DNA of 64,000 nt from Rhodospirillaceae bacterium bin65. Lineage in GTDB: Bacteria; Pseudomonadota; Alphaproteobacteria; Bin65. Below the pieces are notes generated by a model. That model made no database searches and had not been told where the DNA came from. It saw only the letters and a program-made list of their open reading frames with translations. Positions 32,709-42,489 of the stretch are shown piece after piece (positions within the stretch are counted from its first letter, which is position 1; every line of letters begins with the position of its first letter). Location: contig MPMX01000002.1 of assembly GCA_002238725.1 (NCBI GenBank), positions 1 to 64,000 on the forward strand. The letters are read 5' to 3'. The position numbers were made by a program, and so were the translations under genes.

Positions 32709-35375
32709 TCAGGATTCCCGCTGAAGCCGCGCCTGGGCCGCCGCCAGTCGGGCGATCGGCACGCGGTAGGGCGAGCAGGACACATAATCCAGGCCGAGTT
32801 CCTCGCAGAAAGCGACCGACGCCGGATCGCCGCCATGCTCGCCGCAGATGCCGAGCTTGAGATCCGGCCGGGCCGCTCGGCCGCGTTCGCAGGCGATCCG
32901 CACCAGCTCCCCCACGCCCTCGACATCGAGCGAAACGAACGGATCTTTCGGAACGATGCCCTGCTCGACATAAGCCTCGAGGAAATTGCCGGCGTCGTCG
33001 CGCGACAGGCCGAAGGTCGTCTGGGTCAGGTCGTTGGTGCCGAAGCTGAAAAAGGCGGCTTCGCCCGCAATCTCGCCGGCCAGCAGTGCCGCGCGCGGCA
33101 ATTCGATCATCGTGCCGACCAGATAGTCCGTGCGGCAGCCGGTCCGTTCGGCGACCTCGGCCGCCACCCGGTCGATAACGGCCTTGAGCAGCGCGACCTC
33201 TTCTTTCGAGAAGGCGAGCGGGATCATGATCTCCGGCACGACCGGCTGCTCGGCCTTGCCCTGCACCTCGGCAGCCGCCTCGAAGATGGCGCGCGCCTGC
33301 ATCTCACAGATTTCCGGAAAGGTGACGGCGAGCCGGCAGCCGCGATGGCCCAACATGGGATTGGCTTCGTTGAGGCGCTGGATGCGGCGCCGGACCTCCC
33401 GCGCGCTCACCCCGGCGGCCTCGGCGACGCCGGCCAACTCCTCCTCCCCATGGGGCAGGAATTCGTGCAACGGCGGATCGAGCAGCCGGATCGTCACCGG
33501 CAACCCTGCCATGATCCCGAATAGCCCGGCGAAATCCTCGCGCTGCATGGGCAGCAGCTTGTCCAATGCGGCACGCCGCCCCGCCGCGTCGTCCGCCAGG
33601 ATCATCTCGCGCATCGCGACAATCCTGTCCTCGTCGAAGAACATGTGCTCGGTACGGCACAAGCCGATACCTTCTGCGCCGAATTCGCGCGCCGTGCGCA
33701 CATCGGTCGGCGTCTCGGCGTTCGTACGCACTTCCATGCGGCGCAGATCGTCGGCCCAGGCCATGATGCGCGCGAAATCGCCGGACAGTTCCGGCTCGAT
33801 CAACGGCACCTGGCCCAGCATGACCCGGCCGGAGGCGCCGTCGATGGTGATCCGCTCGCCAGCCTTCACCTTCCTGCCCGCGCACGACATTTCCGCGGCT
33901 TCGTAGTCGACCCTGATGTCGCCCGCGCCGCACACGCAGGGCCGGCCCATGCCGCGGGCCACAACGGCGGCATGGCTGGTCGCCCCGCCGCGCGTCGTCA
34001 GGATTCCGGCTGCCGCGTGCATGCCGTGAATATCTTCGGGGCTGGTCTCGACCCGGACCAGGATGACGTCCTCGCCGGCCTGGGACCGGGCCACCGCCTC
34101 GTCGGCCGAATAGACGACCGCACCGGTCGCTGCGCCGGGCGATGCCGCCAGGCCACGCCCGAATATTACGACATCGGCCGCCGGATCGAGGGTCGGATGG
34201 AGCAGCTGGTCGAGCTGCGCCGGGTCGAGAGCTTGGATCGCGCCGGCAGGATCGAGGATGCCGTCGTCGACCATGTCAACGGCAATCTTCAATGCCGCCT
34301 GGACGGAGCGCTTGCCGTTGCGGGTCTGCAGCATCCAGAGCCTGCCGCGCTGGACCGTGAACTCGATATCCTGCATGTCCCGGTAGTGGCGTTCGAGGAT
34401 GCCACGCACCCGGTCCAGTTCTGCGAACACCTCGGGCAGCGCCTCTTCCATCGAAGGCAGGTCCGGCCCGTGCAAGGCACGGCCGGCGACCGTCAGATTC
34501 TGCGGCGTGCGGAGGCCGGCGACGACATCCTCGCCCTGGGCGTTGACCAGAAACTCGCCGAAGAACCGGTTGTCGCCGGTCGACGGATCCCGGGTGAAGG
34601 CGACGCCGGTGGCGCAGTCCGTGCCCATATTGCCGAACACCATGGCCTGCACGTTGACGGCCGTGCCCCAGGCCGCGGGAATATCGTGAAGCCGGCGGTA
34701 GGTGACGGCGCGGGCGTTCGTCCAGCTGCCGAAGACGGCGCCGATGGCGCCCCAGAGCTGACCGTCCGGATCCTGCGGGAAGGAGACGCCGGTCTGCTCC
34801 TGCACGATCTCCTTGTAGCGGCCGACCAGCGCCTCGAGGTCGTCCGCGCCCAGTTCCGTATCGAGGTAGAAGCCGCGCCGCTCCTTGACGTATTCCAGTT
34901 CGCGCTCGAATTCGTCGTGATCGATGTCCAGCACCACGGCGCCATACATCTGGACAAAGCGGCGGTAACTGTCCCAGGCGAAGCGGGCGTCGCCGCCGGC
35001 CCGCGCCAGCCCGTGCACGGTCCTGTCGTTCAGACCGAGATTGAGCACGGTGTCCATCATGCCCGGCATCGAGGCGCGCGCGCCGGAGCGGACGGAGACG
35101 AGCAGCGGATCGTCCGAATCGCCGAAGCGGCGGCCGACGATCCCTTCGATCCCGGCAATGCCGGCCTCGACCTGCGCGGCGAGATCGTCCGGATAGGTTC
35201 TGCCGTGATCGTAATACCAGGTGCAGACTTCGGTTGTGATCGTGAAGCCGGGCGGGACCGGCAGACCGATGCTGCTCATCTCTGCGAGATTCGCGCCCTT
35301 GCCGCCCAGCAGATCCCTCATGTCCGCGGAACCGTCGGCGGCGCCGTCGCCGAAACCGTAGACCCACTGCGTCAT
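32709..35375 (-). CDS. ppdK: Pyruvate, phosphate dikinase
   Basis: This 888-residue enzyme interconverts pyruvate, ATP and phosphate with PEP, AMP and pyrophosphate, linking pyruvate and PEP pools. In order it has the ATP-grasp domain (GGKGANLAEM, then RSGARASMPGMMDTVLNLG), the central swivelling domain with the phospho-His H468 in GGATSHAAVVARGMG, and the C-terminal PEP/pyruvate barrel with GTNDLTQTTFG. Length is standard. It is the last gene of the sppA-glyQ-glyS-ppdK run, a common alphaproteobacterial order, and starts 37 bp after glyS. Confidence 0.97.
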   Translation of the reverse strand: MTQWVYGFGDGAADGSADMRDLLGGKGANLAEMSSIGLPVPPGFTITTEVCTWYYDHGRTYPDDLAAQVEAGIAGIEGIVGRRFGDSDDPLLVSVRSGARASMPGMMDTVLNLGLNDRTVHGLARAGGDARFAWDSYRRFVQMYGAVVLDIDHDEFERELEYVKERRGFYLDTELGADDLEALVGRYKEIVQEQTGVSFPQDPDGQLWGAIGAVFGSWTNARAVTYRRLHDIPAAWGTAVNVQAMVFGNMGTDCATGVAFTRDPSTGDNRFFGEFLVNAQGEDVVAGLRTPQNLTVAGRALHGPDLPSMEEALPEVFAELDRVRGILERHYRDMQDIEFTVQRGRLWMLQTRNGKRSVQAALKIAVDMVDDGILDPAGAIQALDPAQLDQLLHPTLDPAADVVIFGRGLAASPGAATGAVVYSADEAVARSQAGEDVILVRVETSPEDIHGMHAAAGILTTRGGATSHAAVVARGMGRPCVCGAGDIRVDYEAAEMSCAGRKVKAGERITIDGASGRVMLGQVPLIEPELSGDFARIMAWADDLRRMEVRTNAETPTDVRTAREFGAEGIGLCRTEHMFFDEDRIVAMREMILADDAAGRRAALDKLLPMQREDFAGLFGIMAGLPVTIRLLDPPLHEFLPHGEEELAGVAEAAGVSAREVRRRIQRLNEANPMLGHRGCRLAVTFPEICEMQARAIFEAAAEVQGKAEQPVVPEIMIPLAFSKEEVALLKAVIDRVAAEVAERTGCRTDYLVGTMIELPRAALLAGEIAGEAAFFSFGTNDLTQTTFGLSRDDAGNFLEAYVEQGIVPKDPFVSLDVEGVGELVRIACERGRAARPDLKLGICGEHGGDPASVAFCEELGLDYVSCSPYRVPIARLAAAQARLQRES

Positions 35376-35412
35376 CGGCGTGCCGCCGGCCGAATTCGAT
35401 CCGGGCCTGTCA

Positions 35413-37521
35413 TCAGCCTTCGATCTGCGAAAAGTCGGCGACGCTGTCCATCACTGCGCGGATGTTCGAAAGCAGCAGCAGGCGGTTTTCGCGCAGGGCC
35501 AGGTCCGCGTCGTTCACCGTGACAGCGTCGAAAAAGCTGTCCATCGGTTCGCGCAGGGCAGCCAGCGCCGTCATGGCTTCGCTGAACGCCTCTTTCTCCA
35601 GTCCGCGCTGCGCCCCGGCGGCAGCGGTATCCAGCGCATCGGCAAGTCCGGCCTCTTCCGGCATTTTCAGCAGACAGGCTGCCGGCGCACCATCGTAGCT
35701 GCGGCCGTCCTTCTTTTCCTCGATGCGCAGGATGTTGGCGGCGCGGCGATAGGCAGTCAGGAGGTTCTCGCCGTCGTCCGAGCCCAGCAGCGCCGCCAGC
35801 GCGTCGACCCGCGCCAAAAGGCGGACCAGATCGTCTTCGCCGCTTTCGGCGAAAACGGCGGCGACGTGATCGTGGCGCACACCGCGATCCCGCAGATGGA
35901 CTTTCAGCCGGTCGACGATGAAGTCGAAGGCCCTGCCCGCCGCTTCCTCCGCGACAGAATCGCCGGTACCTGCCCCTTGTTCGAACGTCGATTGGGACGC
36001 CTGAACAGCGGCTTGCTCAAGCAGCCAGGTCAATGACAATCGAAGTTCGTTCTCGACGATCAGGCGGACGACGCCGAGCGCGGCGCGGCGCAGTCCGTAG
36101 GGATCGCGCGATCCGGTCGGCGTCTCGCCGATCAGCCAGAAAGCGGCCAGAATGTCGATTTTGTCGGCCAGCGCGACCGCAATGGTGATCGGATCGGTCG
36201 GGCACGCGTCCGCCGGGCCCTGGGGCGCGTAGTGCCCGGCAATGGCGTCGGCCACAGCCGCATCCTCACCATCGTTCAGGGCGTAGTAATGGCCCATCAC
36301 ACCCTGCAATTCGGGAAATTCGCCGACCATACCGGCGGTCAGGTCGGCTTTCGCCAATTGCGCTGCAATTTGCGCCTGATCCGTGTCCGCGCCGACGTTC
36401 GGCGCGAATTTTCCGACCAGTTCCTGGATTCGGCGAACCCTATCGCGCACGCTGCCCAGCTTCGCATGAAAGGTGATGCCTTCGAGCGCCTCGACCCGGT
36501 TGGCGAGCGGCGTCGCGCGGTCCTGGTCCCAGAAGAATTGCGCGTCGGCGAGGCGCGCGCGCAGCACCCGCTCGTTGCCGGCGGCGACCGATTTGCCGCC
36601 GTCGCCGGTTTCCATGTCGGCGACGGCGATGAAATGCGGCGCCATAGTCCCGTCCGCGCTTTCGAGCGCGAAGTATTTCTGGTGGTTGCGCATCGAGGTG
36701 ATCAGGACCTCGGGCGGCAGGTCCATGAACCCGGCGTCGATCCGCCCGGCGACCGCGACCGGCCATTCGACCAGTCCCGTCACTTCATTCAGGAGCGCAC
36801 GATCTTCACGAAGCGAACAGCCGAGCCCGGCGGCAACGGATTTTGCTTGCGTTTCGATCCGATCCTGCCGTTGCGCCGGGTCGACCAGCACACAGGCCTT
36901 TTCCAGCGCTTCCCGATAACCCTTCGCCGATCGGACCTCGATCTCGCCCGGCGCCAGGAAGCGGTGGCCGACGGTCGATCCATTGAAGGCCAGCGGCTCC
37001 CCGCTGCCGATATCAAGGCTGCCCGGCACCGGCCGGCCATCGAAGATGCACAGGATATTGTGCAGCGGCCGCACCCAGTGGAAAGCGGTATCGCCCCAGC
37101 GCATGCTCTTGGGCCAGCCCATCGACCGGATCGCGCCGGTGACGATGCCGCCGAGCGCCTCGGCCGTCGCCGCGCCCTTGCGCTCGATCACGGCGAACCA
37201 GAAGTCCGCGCCCTTGACCTCGCGCACTTCGCACCGGTCGAGGCTGTCGAAGCCGACCGAGCGCAGGAATCCGTCGGTCGCCTTGTCCGGCGAGCCGACA
37301 CGCGGACCCTTGCGCTCCTGGCGGACATCGGGCTGCCGCTCTGGCAGTCCCTCGACGCTCAGGCCAATACGGCGCGGGGTCGAAAAGGTCCAAACTCCGG
37401 ACCAGTCGAGCCCGGCGGCCTTCAGCCCATCGGTCACCAGCCGTTCCAGATCGGCGCGCGCGCGGTCCTGCATCCGGGCCGGGATTTCCTCGGACAGCAA
37501 TTCCAGCAGCAGATCAGGCAT
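35413..37521 (-). CDS. glyS: Glycyl-tRNA synthetase beta subunit
   Basis: This 702-residue subunit of the bacterial alpha2-beta2 enzyme handles tRNA recognition through HD-like and anticodon-binding domains. The start [33 protein letters not shown], and [16 protein letters not shown] are typical. It overlaps glyQ by 8 bp, so subunit amounts are coupled in translation. Confidence 0.97.
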   Translation of the reverse strand: MPDLLLELLSEEIPARMQDRARADLERLVTDGLKAAGLDWSGVWTFSTPRRIGLSVEGLPERQPDVRQERKGPRVGSPDKATDGFLRSVGFDSLDRCEVREVKGADFWFAVIERKGAATAEALGGIVTGAIRSMGWPKSMRWGDTAFHWVRPLHNILCIFDGRPVPGSLDIGSGEPLAFNGSTVGHRFLAPGEIEVRSAKGYREALEKACVLVDPAQRQDRIETQAKSVAAGLGCSLREDRALLNEVTGLVEWPVAVAGRIDAGFMDLPPEVLITSMRNHQKYFALESADGTMAPHFIAVADMETGDGGKSVAAGNERVLRARLADAQFFWDQDRATPLANRVEALEGITFHAKLGSVRDRVRRIQELVGKFAPNVGADTDQAQIAAQLAKADLTAGMVGEFPELQGVMGHYYALNDGEDAAVADAIAGHYAPQGPADACPTDPITIAVALADKIDILAAFWLIGETPTGSRDPYGLRRAALGVVRLIVENELRLSLTWLLEQAAVQASQSTFEQGAGTGDSVAEEAAGRAFDFIVDRLKVHLRDRGVRHDHVAAVFAESGEDDLVRLLARVDALAALLGSDDGENLLTAYRRAANILRIEEKKDGRSYDGAPAACLLKMPEEAGLADALDTAAAGAQRGLEKEAFSEAMTALAALREPMDSFFDAVTVNDADLALRENRLLLLSNIRAVMDSVADFSQIEG

Positions 37522-38434
37522 CGGCGGCTTCCGCGGTGGCGGCGGCGGGTTCGCCGCGGCTGTCGAGCCACGCCCGGCAGCAGGCCCGCGTCAGGGTGCG
37601 CACCCGCAGGATGTAGGATTGGCGCTCGGTCACGCTGATGACACCGCGGGCGTCCAGCAGGTTGAACAGGTGGCTCGCCTTCATGCACTGGTCGTAGGCC
37701 GGCAGCGGCAAGCCCGCCTCGACCAGCGCCATGCACTCCTGCTCCGCATCGGAGAAATGTCGGAACAGGCGTTCGGTATCGGCGAATTCGAAATTGAAGG
37801 CTGAGAATTCCCGCTCGGCCTGAAGGAACACATCGCCGTAGGTCACCCCGCCCCGATCCTTCGGAATGCCGTCCCAGTCCAGGTCGTACACATTGTCAAC
37901 GCCCTGGATATACATGGCGAGCCGTTCCAGCCCGTAGGTCAACTCCACCGAGACCGGGTTGCAGTCGATGCCGCCGACCTGCTGGAAATAGGTGAACTGG
38001 GTGACTTCCATGCCGTCGCACCAGACCTCCCAGCCGAGGCCCCAGGCGCCGAGCGTCGGGCTTTCCCAATCGTCCTCGACGAAGCGGATATCGTGGGCCA
38101 TCGGATCGATGCCGATGGCGCGCAGGCTGTCGAGATAGAGCTCCTGGCTGTCCGGCGGCGACGGTTTGAGCAGCACCTGGAACTGGTAATAGTGCTGGAG
38201 CCGATTCGGATTCTCGCCATAGCGCCCGTCGGTCGGCCGGCGCGACGGCTGGACATAGGCGGCGTTCCAGGGCTCCGGCCCGAGCGAGCGCAGCGTCGTC
38301 GCCGGATGGAAGGTGCCGGCGCCGACCTCCATGTCATAAGGCTGGAGGATGACGCAGCCCCGCTCGGCCCAGAAATCCTGCAACTTCAGGATGAGCCGCT
38401 GGAAGCAGGTCTCGCGCGAAACGGCAGACGCCAT
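37514..38434 (-). CDS. glyQ: Glycyl-tRNA synthetase alpha subunit
   Basis: This 306-residue catalytic subunit activates glycine and carries the class II synthetase core. Conserved blocks are [18 protein letters not shown], then [15 protein letters not shown]-type text ([18 protein letters not shown]) and [19 protein letters not shown], cited by their middles. Length is normal. It follows the 85-residue protein gene in a leftward run; 119 bp upstream leave room for its own promoter, though I see no clear one. Confidence 0.97.
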   Translation of the reverse strand: MASAVSRETCFQRLILKLQDFWAERGCVILQPYDMEVGAGTFHPATTLRSLGPEPWNAAYVQPSRRPTDGRYGENPNRLQHYYQFQVLLKPSPPDSQELYLDSLRAIGIDPMAHDIRFVEDDWESPTLGAWGLGWEVWCDGMEVTQFTYFQQVGGIDCNPVSVELTYGLERLAMYIQGVDNVYDLDWDGIPKDRGGVTYGDVFLQAEREFSAFNFEFADTERLFRHFSDAEQECMALVEAGLPLPAYDQCMKASHLFNLLDARGVISVTERQSYILRVRTLTRACCRAWLDSRGEPAAATAEAADA

Positions 38435-38553
38435 CGGGTGATTTTCTGGTTTGGGAGGGCGGCGGGATTGTGCGCTGCACTATGGCAAAACCGCCGGGGT
38501 GCCGCACGGGTCACGCCGCCGCACGGCGCACCCGAAATTTCGCGGAGGGAACT

Positions 38554-38811
38554 TTACGCGAGCGGACAGCCGGACTTGCCGCAATTCCGCGCGGCGAACG
38601 CGCCGCAGGCCTTGCACTGTATCAGGTCCGCCGCCGATCCGGCGCCGGCCGGATCCCCTGAATCCATCGGGCCGCCGCGGGATTGTTCGGCGTCCGGCGA
38701 GCGAAAGCCACCGATGTTGCGGTTGATCTGGCGGACGATCCGCGACCCCAGGAGGAGCACGACGACCGCCACGAGAATCAGCAGGATCTTGCCGATGGAA
38801 AGACCGAACAT
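38554..38811 (-). CDS. 85-residue membrane-anchored protein with Cys-rich tail
   Basis: This small protein has one transmembrane segment at about residues 8-24 (KILLILVAVVVLLLGSR), a polar linker and a C-terminal Cys cluster, CKACGAFAARNCGKSGC. The four cysteines could bind zinc, although spacing differs from a classic ribbon. Proteins of this layout occur between sppA and glyQ in related genomes as I recall; the function is unknown. ATG 38811 begins MFGLSIGK. The frame continues upstream to 38952 inside sppA and that extension is rejected. Confidence 0.78.
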   Translation of the reverse strand: MFGLSIGKILLILVAVVVLLLGSRIVRQINRNIGGFRSPDAEQSRGGPMDSGDPAGAGSAADLIQCKACGAFAARNCGKSGCPLA

Positions 38812-38825
38812 CCGCCGCCTCCCGC

Positions 38826-39656
38826 CTACAACCCGAACCGGGACCAGAGGGCCCGTTCCTCGACCGCCGCGAGCAGCCCGGCGCCGAGCGCAATGCCCCA
38901 GGACTCCTGCGGTGCGCGCTCGCCCGTCAGGCCGAAACGCCGCTTGAGCCATCCCCGGCGTTCGCCGATCACGACGAGGCGCACTTTCTCGCCGAAGCGG
39001 TCGCGGCAGACCGACCGCACGTCGCCGAGCGCATCGACCAGCCCGAGTTCCAGGGCCTTGCGGCCGGTCCAGAATTCGCCGGTGAACAGACGCTCGCTTT
39101 TCAGCTTCTTGCCGCGCCGGCGCTTGACCAGTTCGATGAAGCTGTCGTGCATATCCTTCTGGATGGTCCGCAGATGGGCAACGTCTTCCTCGTTTTCCGG
39201 GCGGAACGGGTCGAGCATTGCCTTGCGTTCCCCGGCCGTATAGACGCGCCGCTCGATGCCGAGCTTACCGATCGCGTCGACGAATCCGAAGCCGCCGCTC
39301 ACCACGCCGATCGATCCGATAATGGAGTTGGCGTCGGCATAGATTTCATCGCCGGCGCAGGCCAGCCAGTAGCCGCCCGAGGCCGCCACGTCCTCGACGA
39401 AAACCAGCACCGGAACGTTCTTTTCGTTCGCAAGGTCGCGAATTCGCCGGTAGATCAGCGCCGACTGGACCGGCGATCCGCCGGGCGAATTGACCGAAAG
39501 GGCGACGGCCTTCAGCCCCTTCACCGAAAAAGCGCGCTGTATTGCAGGGGCAAGGCGCTGGACGCTCATGCCGCGGCGCAGCGGACCGACGGCGCCGATC
39601 ACACCGTTCAGCCGCAGGACCGACACTGTCGGTTTACGTCTCCCGAGCCTGAGCAA
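38826..39656 (-). CDS. sppA: S49 family signal peptide peptidase, SppA-like
   Basis: This 276-residue serine protease degrades residual signal peptides or other membrane peptides. The predicted Ser-Lys dyad is S93 in AASGGYWLA and K145 in GERKAMLDPF, 52 residues apart as in the short Bacillus-type SppA. SVNSPGGSPVQS forms the oxyanion region. No obvious N-terminal membrane segment is present, so it may be peripheral. It starts a leftward run with the 85-residue protein and glyQS. Confidence 0.9.
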   Translation of the reverse strand: MLRLGRRKPTVSVLRLNGVIGAVGPLRRGMSVQRLAPAIQRAFSVKGLKAVALSVNSPGGSPVQSALIYRRIRDLANEKNVPVLVFVEDVAASGGYWLACAGDEIYADANSIIGSIGVVSGGFGFVDAIGKLGIERRVYTAGERKAMLDPFRPENEEDVAHLRTIQKDMHDSFIELVKRRRGKKLKSERLFTGEFWTGRKALELGLVDALGDVRSVCRDRFGEKVRLVVIGERRGWLKRRFGLTGERAPQESWGIALGAGLLAAVEERALWSRFGL

Positions 39657-39766
39657 TTCCGTCCCCCGACCCCGCTTGCGGTGCGCCTGCGCCTCCCGAT
39701 CCGGCGCGTATCGATGTGGCCCCCTTTATTTGTGGAAGGGCCTGCGGAAGGCAATGTGGCGGACTT

Positions 39767-40501
39767 TCACGCAAAATCGATGCTGCCGGCCGCCCGCAAC
39801 ACGGCCTCGGCCGCCGCGGTGAACCGACCGTCCTTCTCATGCAGCACAAGGCCGGGCAACAGGCGCGCCGGGCCCTTGCCGCCGATCCGCGCCCGGACCA
39901 GAACCCGCTTGGCCTCGCGCCCGGCCTTCGGCCACAACGGCAGGATCTCCGGCCCGCCGGCCTGCGCCGCCAGCGCGGCAAGCAATTCGTCGAGCCGGGC
40001 TGCGGTATAAATCGTCGTTACCGTGGCTTTCGGCCGGCCCAGCAGGCAGATCCGGTCGGCCCATTGTGCGATCGGCAGATCGCCCTCGTGGTTGGCGCGG
40101 GCCTTGCCTGGGTCGGGCGACCGGTTGCCCGAGCCATCGGCCCAGAAGGGCGGGTTGGTCATCAGATGATCGAACGGCCCCTCGGCGCCGCCGGGTTTCT
40201 CCATTTTCGCGACGGCGGTCAGCCGGTCTTCCAGACCGTTCGCCCGCGCATTCTCCAGCGCCAGGCCGCGCAGCGCCGGATCCGGTTCGGCGCCGACCAC
40301 GGTGCAACCGGGCACGCGCGCCAGCAGGCAGAGGGCCGCCGCGCCCGCGCCCAGACCCATTTCGAACACGCGCTGGCCCGGCTTCGCCGGCACCGCGGCC
40401 GCCAGAAAGACCGGGTCGATCGCGCTGCGATAGCCGGTTGCCGGCTGGCGGAACCGGATGCGACCGCCGAGCAGCGCGCCTTCGGTGGTGTCAATCGTCA
40501 T
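39767..40501 (-). CDS. TrmN6-like SAM-dependent methyltransferase
   Basis: This 244-residue class I methyltransferase has the SAM-binding motif VFEMGLGAGAAALCL at about 45-59 and the NPPF catalytic motif in LMTNPPFWAD, typical of N6-adenine methyltransferases. It fits COG4123, which includes tRNA1(Val) A37 N6-methyltransferase. The short N-terminal GGRIRFRQPATGYRSAIDPV is characteristic of that group. It overlaps the DUF2007 gene by 11 bp. The true RNA target is not shown by sequence. Confidence 0.87.
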   Translation of the reverse strand: MTIDTTEGALLGGRIRFRQPATGYRSAIDPVFLAAAVPAKPGQRVFEMGLGAGAAALCLLARVPGCTVVGAEPDPALRGLALENARANGLEDRLTAVAKMEKPGGAEGPFDHLMTNPPFWADGSGNRSPDPGKARANHEGDLPIAQWADRICLLGRPKATVTTIYTAARLDELLAALAAQAGGPEILPLWPKAGREAKRVLVRARIGGKGPARLLPGLVLHEKDGRFTAAAEAVLRAAGSIDFA

Positions 40502-40709
40502 CGGGAACGTCCTGCGCCTGCCGCAGGATCAGGCTGGCCGCGGCGAAATCGTCTTCGGCGACCATGACGCGCCGCGGCAGGAGGCCGATGCTCCCCTCCA
40601 GAACGCTCATATGCAGGTCGAGAACGAACGACTCGATCCCCTCGGCCCTCAAGGTTGCCTCGAGCCAGGAAACGAGCACCGGGTCTGTGGTCCTGACCAG
40701 TTCGCGCAT
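40491..40709 (-). CDS. DUF2007 domain protein
   Basis: This 72-residue protein consists of one DUF2007 (putative signal-transducing) domain, a PII-like small fold: MRELVRTTDPVLVSWLEATL, then GIESFVLDLHMSVLEGSIG and RRVMVAEDDFAAA. ATG 40709 gives the family length; the open frame to 40817 adds Arg-rich unconserved residues. It is coupled to the methyltransferase by overlap and divergent from the polyprenyl synthase, the usual alphaproteobacterial arrangement. Confidence 0.87.
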   Translation of the reverse strand: MRELVRTTDPVLVSWLEATLRAEGIESFVLDLHMSVLEGSIGLLPRRVMVAEDDFAAASLILRQAQDVPDDD

Positions 40710-40821
40710 CGCTCTCTCCCGACTGTCCCGACCGCGCTCGCGAAGGGTCGCTGCGCTTGTTTGCCGCTTGACCGGCCTTTCGGCTACGGTATCTGATGGC
40801 CTTGCAAGCGGGTTCAATTTT

Positions 40822-40836
40822 TTGTCAATACGACAA
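40822..40836. promoter_or_regulatory. Short inverted repeat before polyprenyl synthase
   Basis: TTGTC-AATAC-GACAA is a perfect 5-bp inverted repeat in the divergent intergenic region. TATACT at 40851-40856 may be a -10 box for the rightward gene, but no -35 stands at the right distance. Function is uncertain. Confidence 0.25.
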
Positions 40837-40928
40837 GAATATCAAGGGCTTATACTGGATGCTGGGTGGGCGTGCGCCCAGTCGCCGCGGTGCCTTCAAT
40901 GGCCAACGCCGGCAGGTGAGGAGACGCC

Positions 40929-41966
40929 GTGACGCCAGTCGCGACCCTGCAGGATAACGCGGCGCCAACCGGCGCCGGACTGGCCTCCGCCCCCGGGCTC
41001 GACCGCATCCTCAGAATTGTCGGCGCCGATCTCGAACGGGTGAACCGGGTGGTCGTCGAACGCATGCAAAGCCCGGTTGCGCTGATCCCCGAACTGGCCG
41101 GCCATATCATCGCCGCCGGCGGGAAACGGCTGCGCCCCGTTCTGACGCTCTCCAGCGCCCGTCTCTGCGGCTATGAGGGCGAGCGCCACGTCGAACTGGC
41201 CGCCTGCGTGGAATTCATCCATACGGCGACGCTGCTGCACGACGATGTGGTCGACGAAAGCGGCCTGCGCCGCGGCGTGCCGACGGCGAACTCGGTGTGG
41301 GATAACAAGGCCAGCATCCTTGTTGGAGATTTCCTGTTTTCGCGCGCTTTCGAGATCATGGTCGCCGACGGCTCGCTGAATGTGCTCCAGACCCTGTCCG
41401 CCGCCTCGGCCACCATCGCCGAAGGTGAAGTCCACCAGCTCGCCACGACAAACGACCTGTCGACGACCGAAGAGCAGTATCTCGAAGTCATTTCCGCGAA
41501 GACGGCAAAATTGTTCGAAGCGGCCGCCCAGGTCGGCGCCATCGTGGCCGATCAGCCGGAATCGGCCGAACGAAGCCTCGCCGCCTTCGGCGCCCATATC
41601 GGCATGGCCTTCCAGCTGATCGACGACGTGCTGGACTATTCGGCCCACCAGGCGACCCTGGGCAAGGCGGTCGGCGATGATTTCCGCGAAGGCAAGATCA
41701 CGCTGCCCGTCATCCTCGCGTACCGCCGCGGTACGCCGGCCGAACGGGATTTCTGGCGCCGCACTCTGGAAGAGCAGCGGTTGGAGGATGGCGACCTGGA
41801 GCGCGCCATCGACCTGATGCACCGGCACGGCGTGTTGACGGAAACGATCGAACGGGCCCGGCACTATGCCAAATCGGCAATGCGGTCCCTCGACGGCTTT
41901 CCGCGCACCCCGATCCGTGAGGCGCTGGGCGACCTCGTCGCCTTCGCCGTGGAGCGCCCCTACTGA
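40929..41966 (+). CDS. ispB: Polyprenyl diphosphate synthase (octaprenyl/decaprenyl type)
   Basis: This 345-residue trans-prenyltransferase makes the ubiquinone side chain. Both aspartate-rich motifs are present: HDDVVDE (first, near residue 105) and LIDDVLDYS (second, near 232), with GGKRLRPVL upstream. The start is GTG at 40929 after GGTGAGGAG. Chain length cannot be read from sequence. It is monocistronic, ending before tRNA-Pro. Confidence 0.95.
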   Translation: MTPVATLQDNAAPTGAGLASAPGLDRILRIVGADLERVNRVVVERMQSPVALIPELAGHIIAAGGKRLRPVLTLSSARLCGYEGERHVELAACVEFIHTATLLHDDVVDESGLRRGVPTANSVWDNKASILVGDFLFSRAFEIMVADGSLNVLQTLSAASATIAEGEVHQLATTNDLSTTEEQYLEVISAKTAKLFEAAAQVGAIVADQPESAERSLAAFGAHIGMAFQLIDDVLDYSAHQATLGKAVGDDFREGKITLPVILAYRRGTPAERDFWRRTLEEQRLEDGDLERAIDLMHRHGVLTETIERARHYAKSAMRSLDGFPRTPIREALGDLVAFAVERPY

Positions 41967-42035
41967 AAGCCCCGTCGGCGGGCCGGCAGCGCCGCTTGCG
42001 TTGGCAGGAGCCGGCCCTTATATAGCGCGCTCGGT

Positions 42036-42112
42036 CGGAGTGTAGCTCAGCCTGGTAGAGCACTGTCTTCGGGAGGCAGGGGCCGGTGGTTCGAATCCAC
42101 TCACTCCGACCA
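42036..42112 (+). tRNA. tRNA-Pro (CGG)
   Basis: The 77-nt gene has acceptor CGGAGTG paired with CACTCCG, D-arm TAGCTCAGCCTGGTAGAGCA, anticodon stem CTGTC/GGCAG around TTCGGGA (anticodon CGG), and T-arm GGTGGTTCGAATCCACT. CCA is encoded at 42110-42112. Confidence 0.98.
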
Positions 42113-42489
42113 ATCTATTCAACGGGTTAGCGATACATCGCGATTTTTGAACGCATGCTGAACCTGCGATGTGCCACGGGTTCTGCACAAATCGGCGCAA
42201 ACCTGCCTCCGGTGCCCGCCTGAAACATTGCCGATCGAACCGCATTCGAACTCGTAATTCGGCCACTGCAATCCGTCTGCTGGACAGCAGACCCGCCTCG
42301 CCGACGCCAAGACCGCGCCGGCGCCTTGCTCGCGGGCGAACCTCGACCCACGGACCTCGTCGCCCGACAGTGGATCGACCACGACGCTCCGGGCCGGCCG
42401 TGTCCGTTGAATTGCCGGACGTTCGGGCCGGGCTTTCGAAGCCAAGTGCGAGGGCCGGCTTCATCCGCGCCGGACAGCTGCTGGCCGGC
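42113..42489. other. 377-bp stretch without a recognisable gene
   Basis: The interval after tRNA-Pro holds no frame that I can support. A leftward open frame runs across it and the tRNA, but it only reads the tRNA complement at one end and Arg-rich noise at the other. Base composition is lower in GC for the first 150 bp. The 3' end of a tRNA is a usual integration site, but I find no repeated tRNA end inside the window. Confidence 0.5.

Noticed and set aside
42018-42464. Minus-strand frame ending in VGVSGFEPPAPASRRQC-type text across tRNA-Pro
   Set aside because: The C-terminal part is the complement of the tRNA and the rest is Arg-rich noise without a ribosome site.
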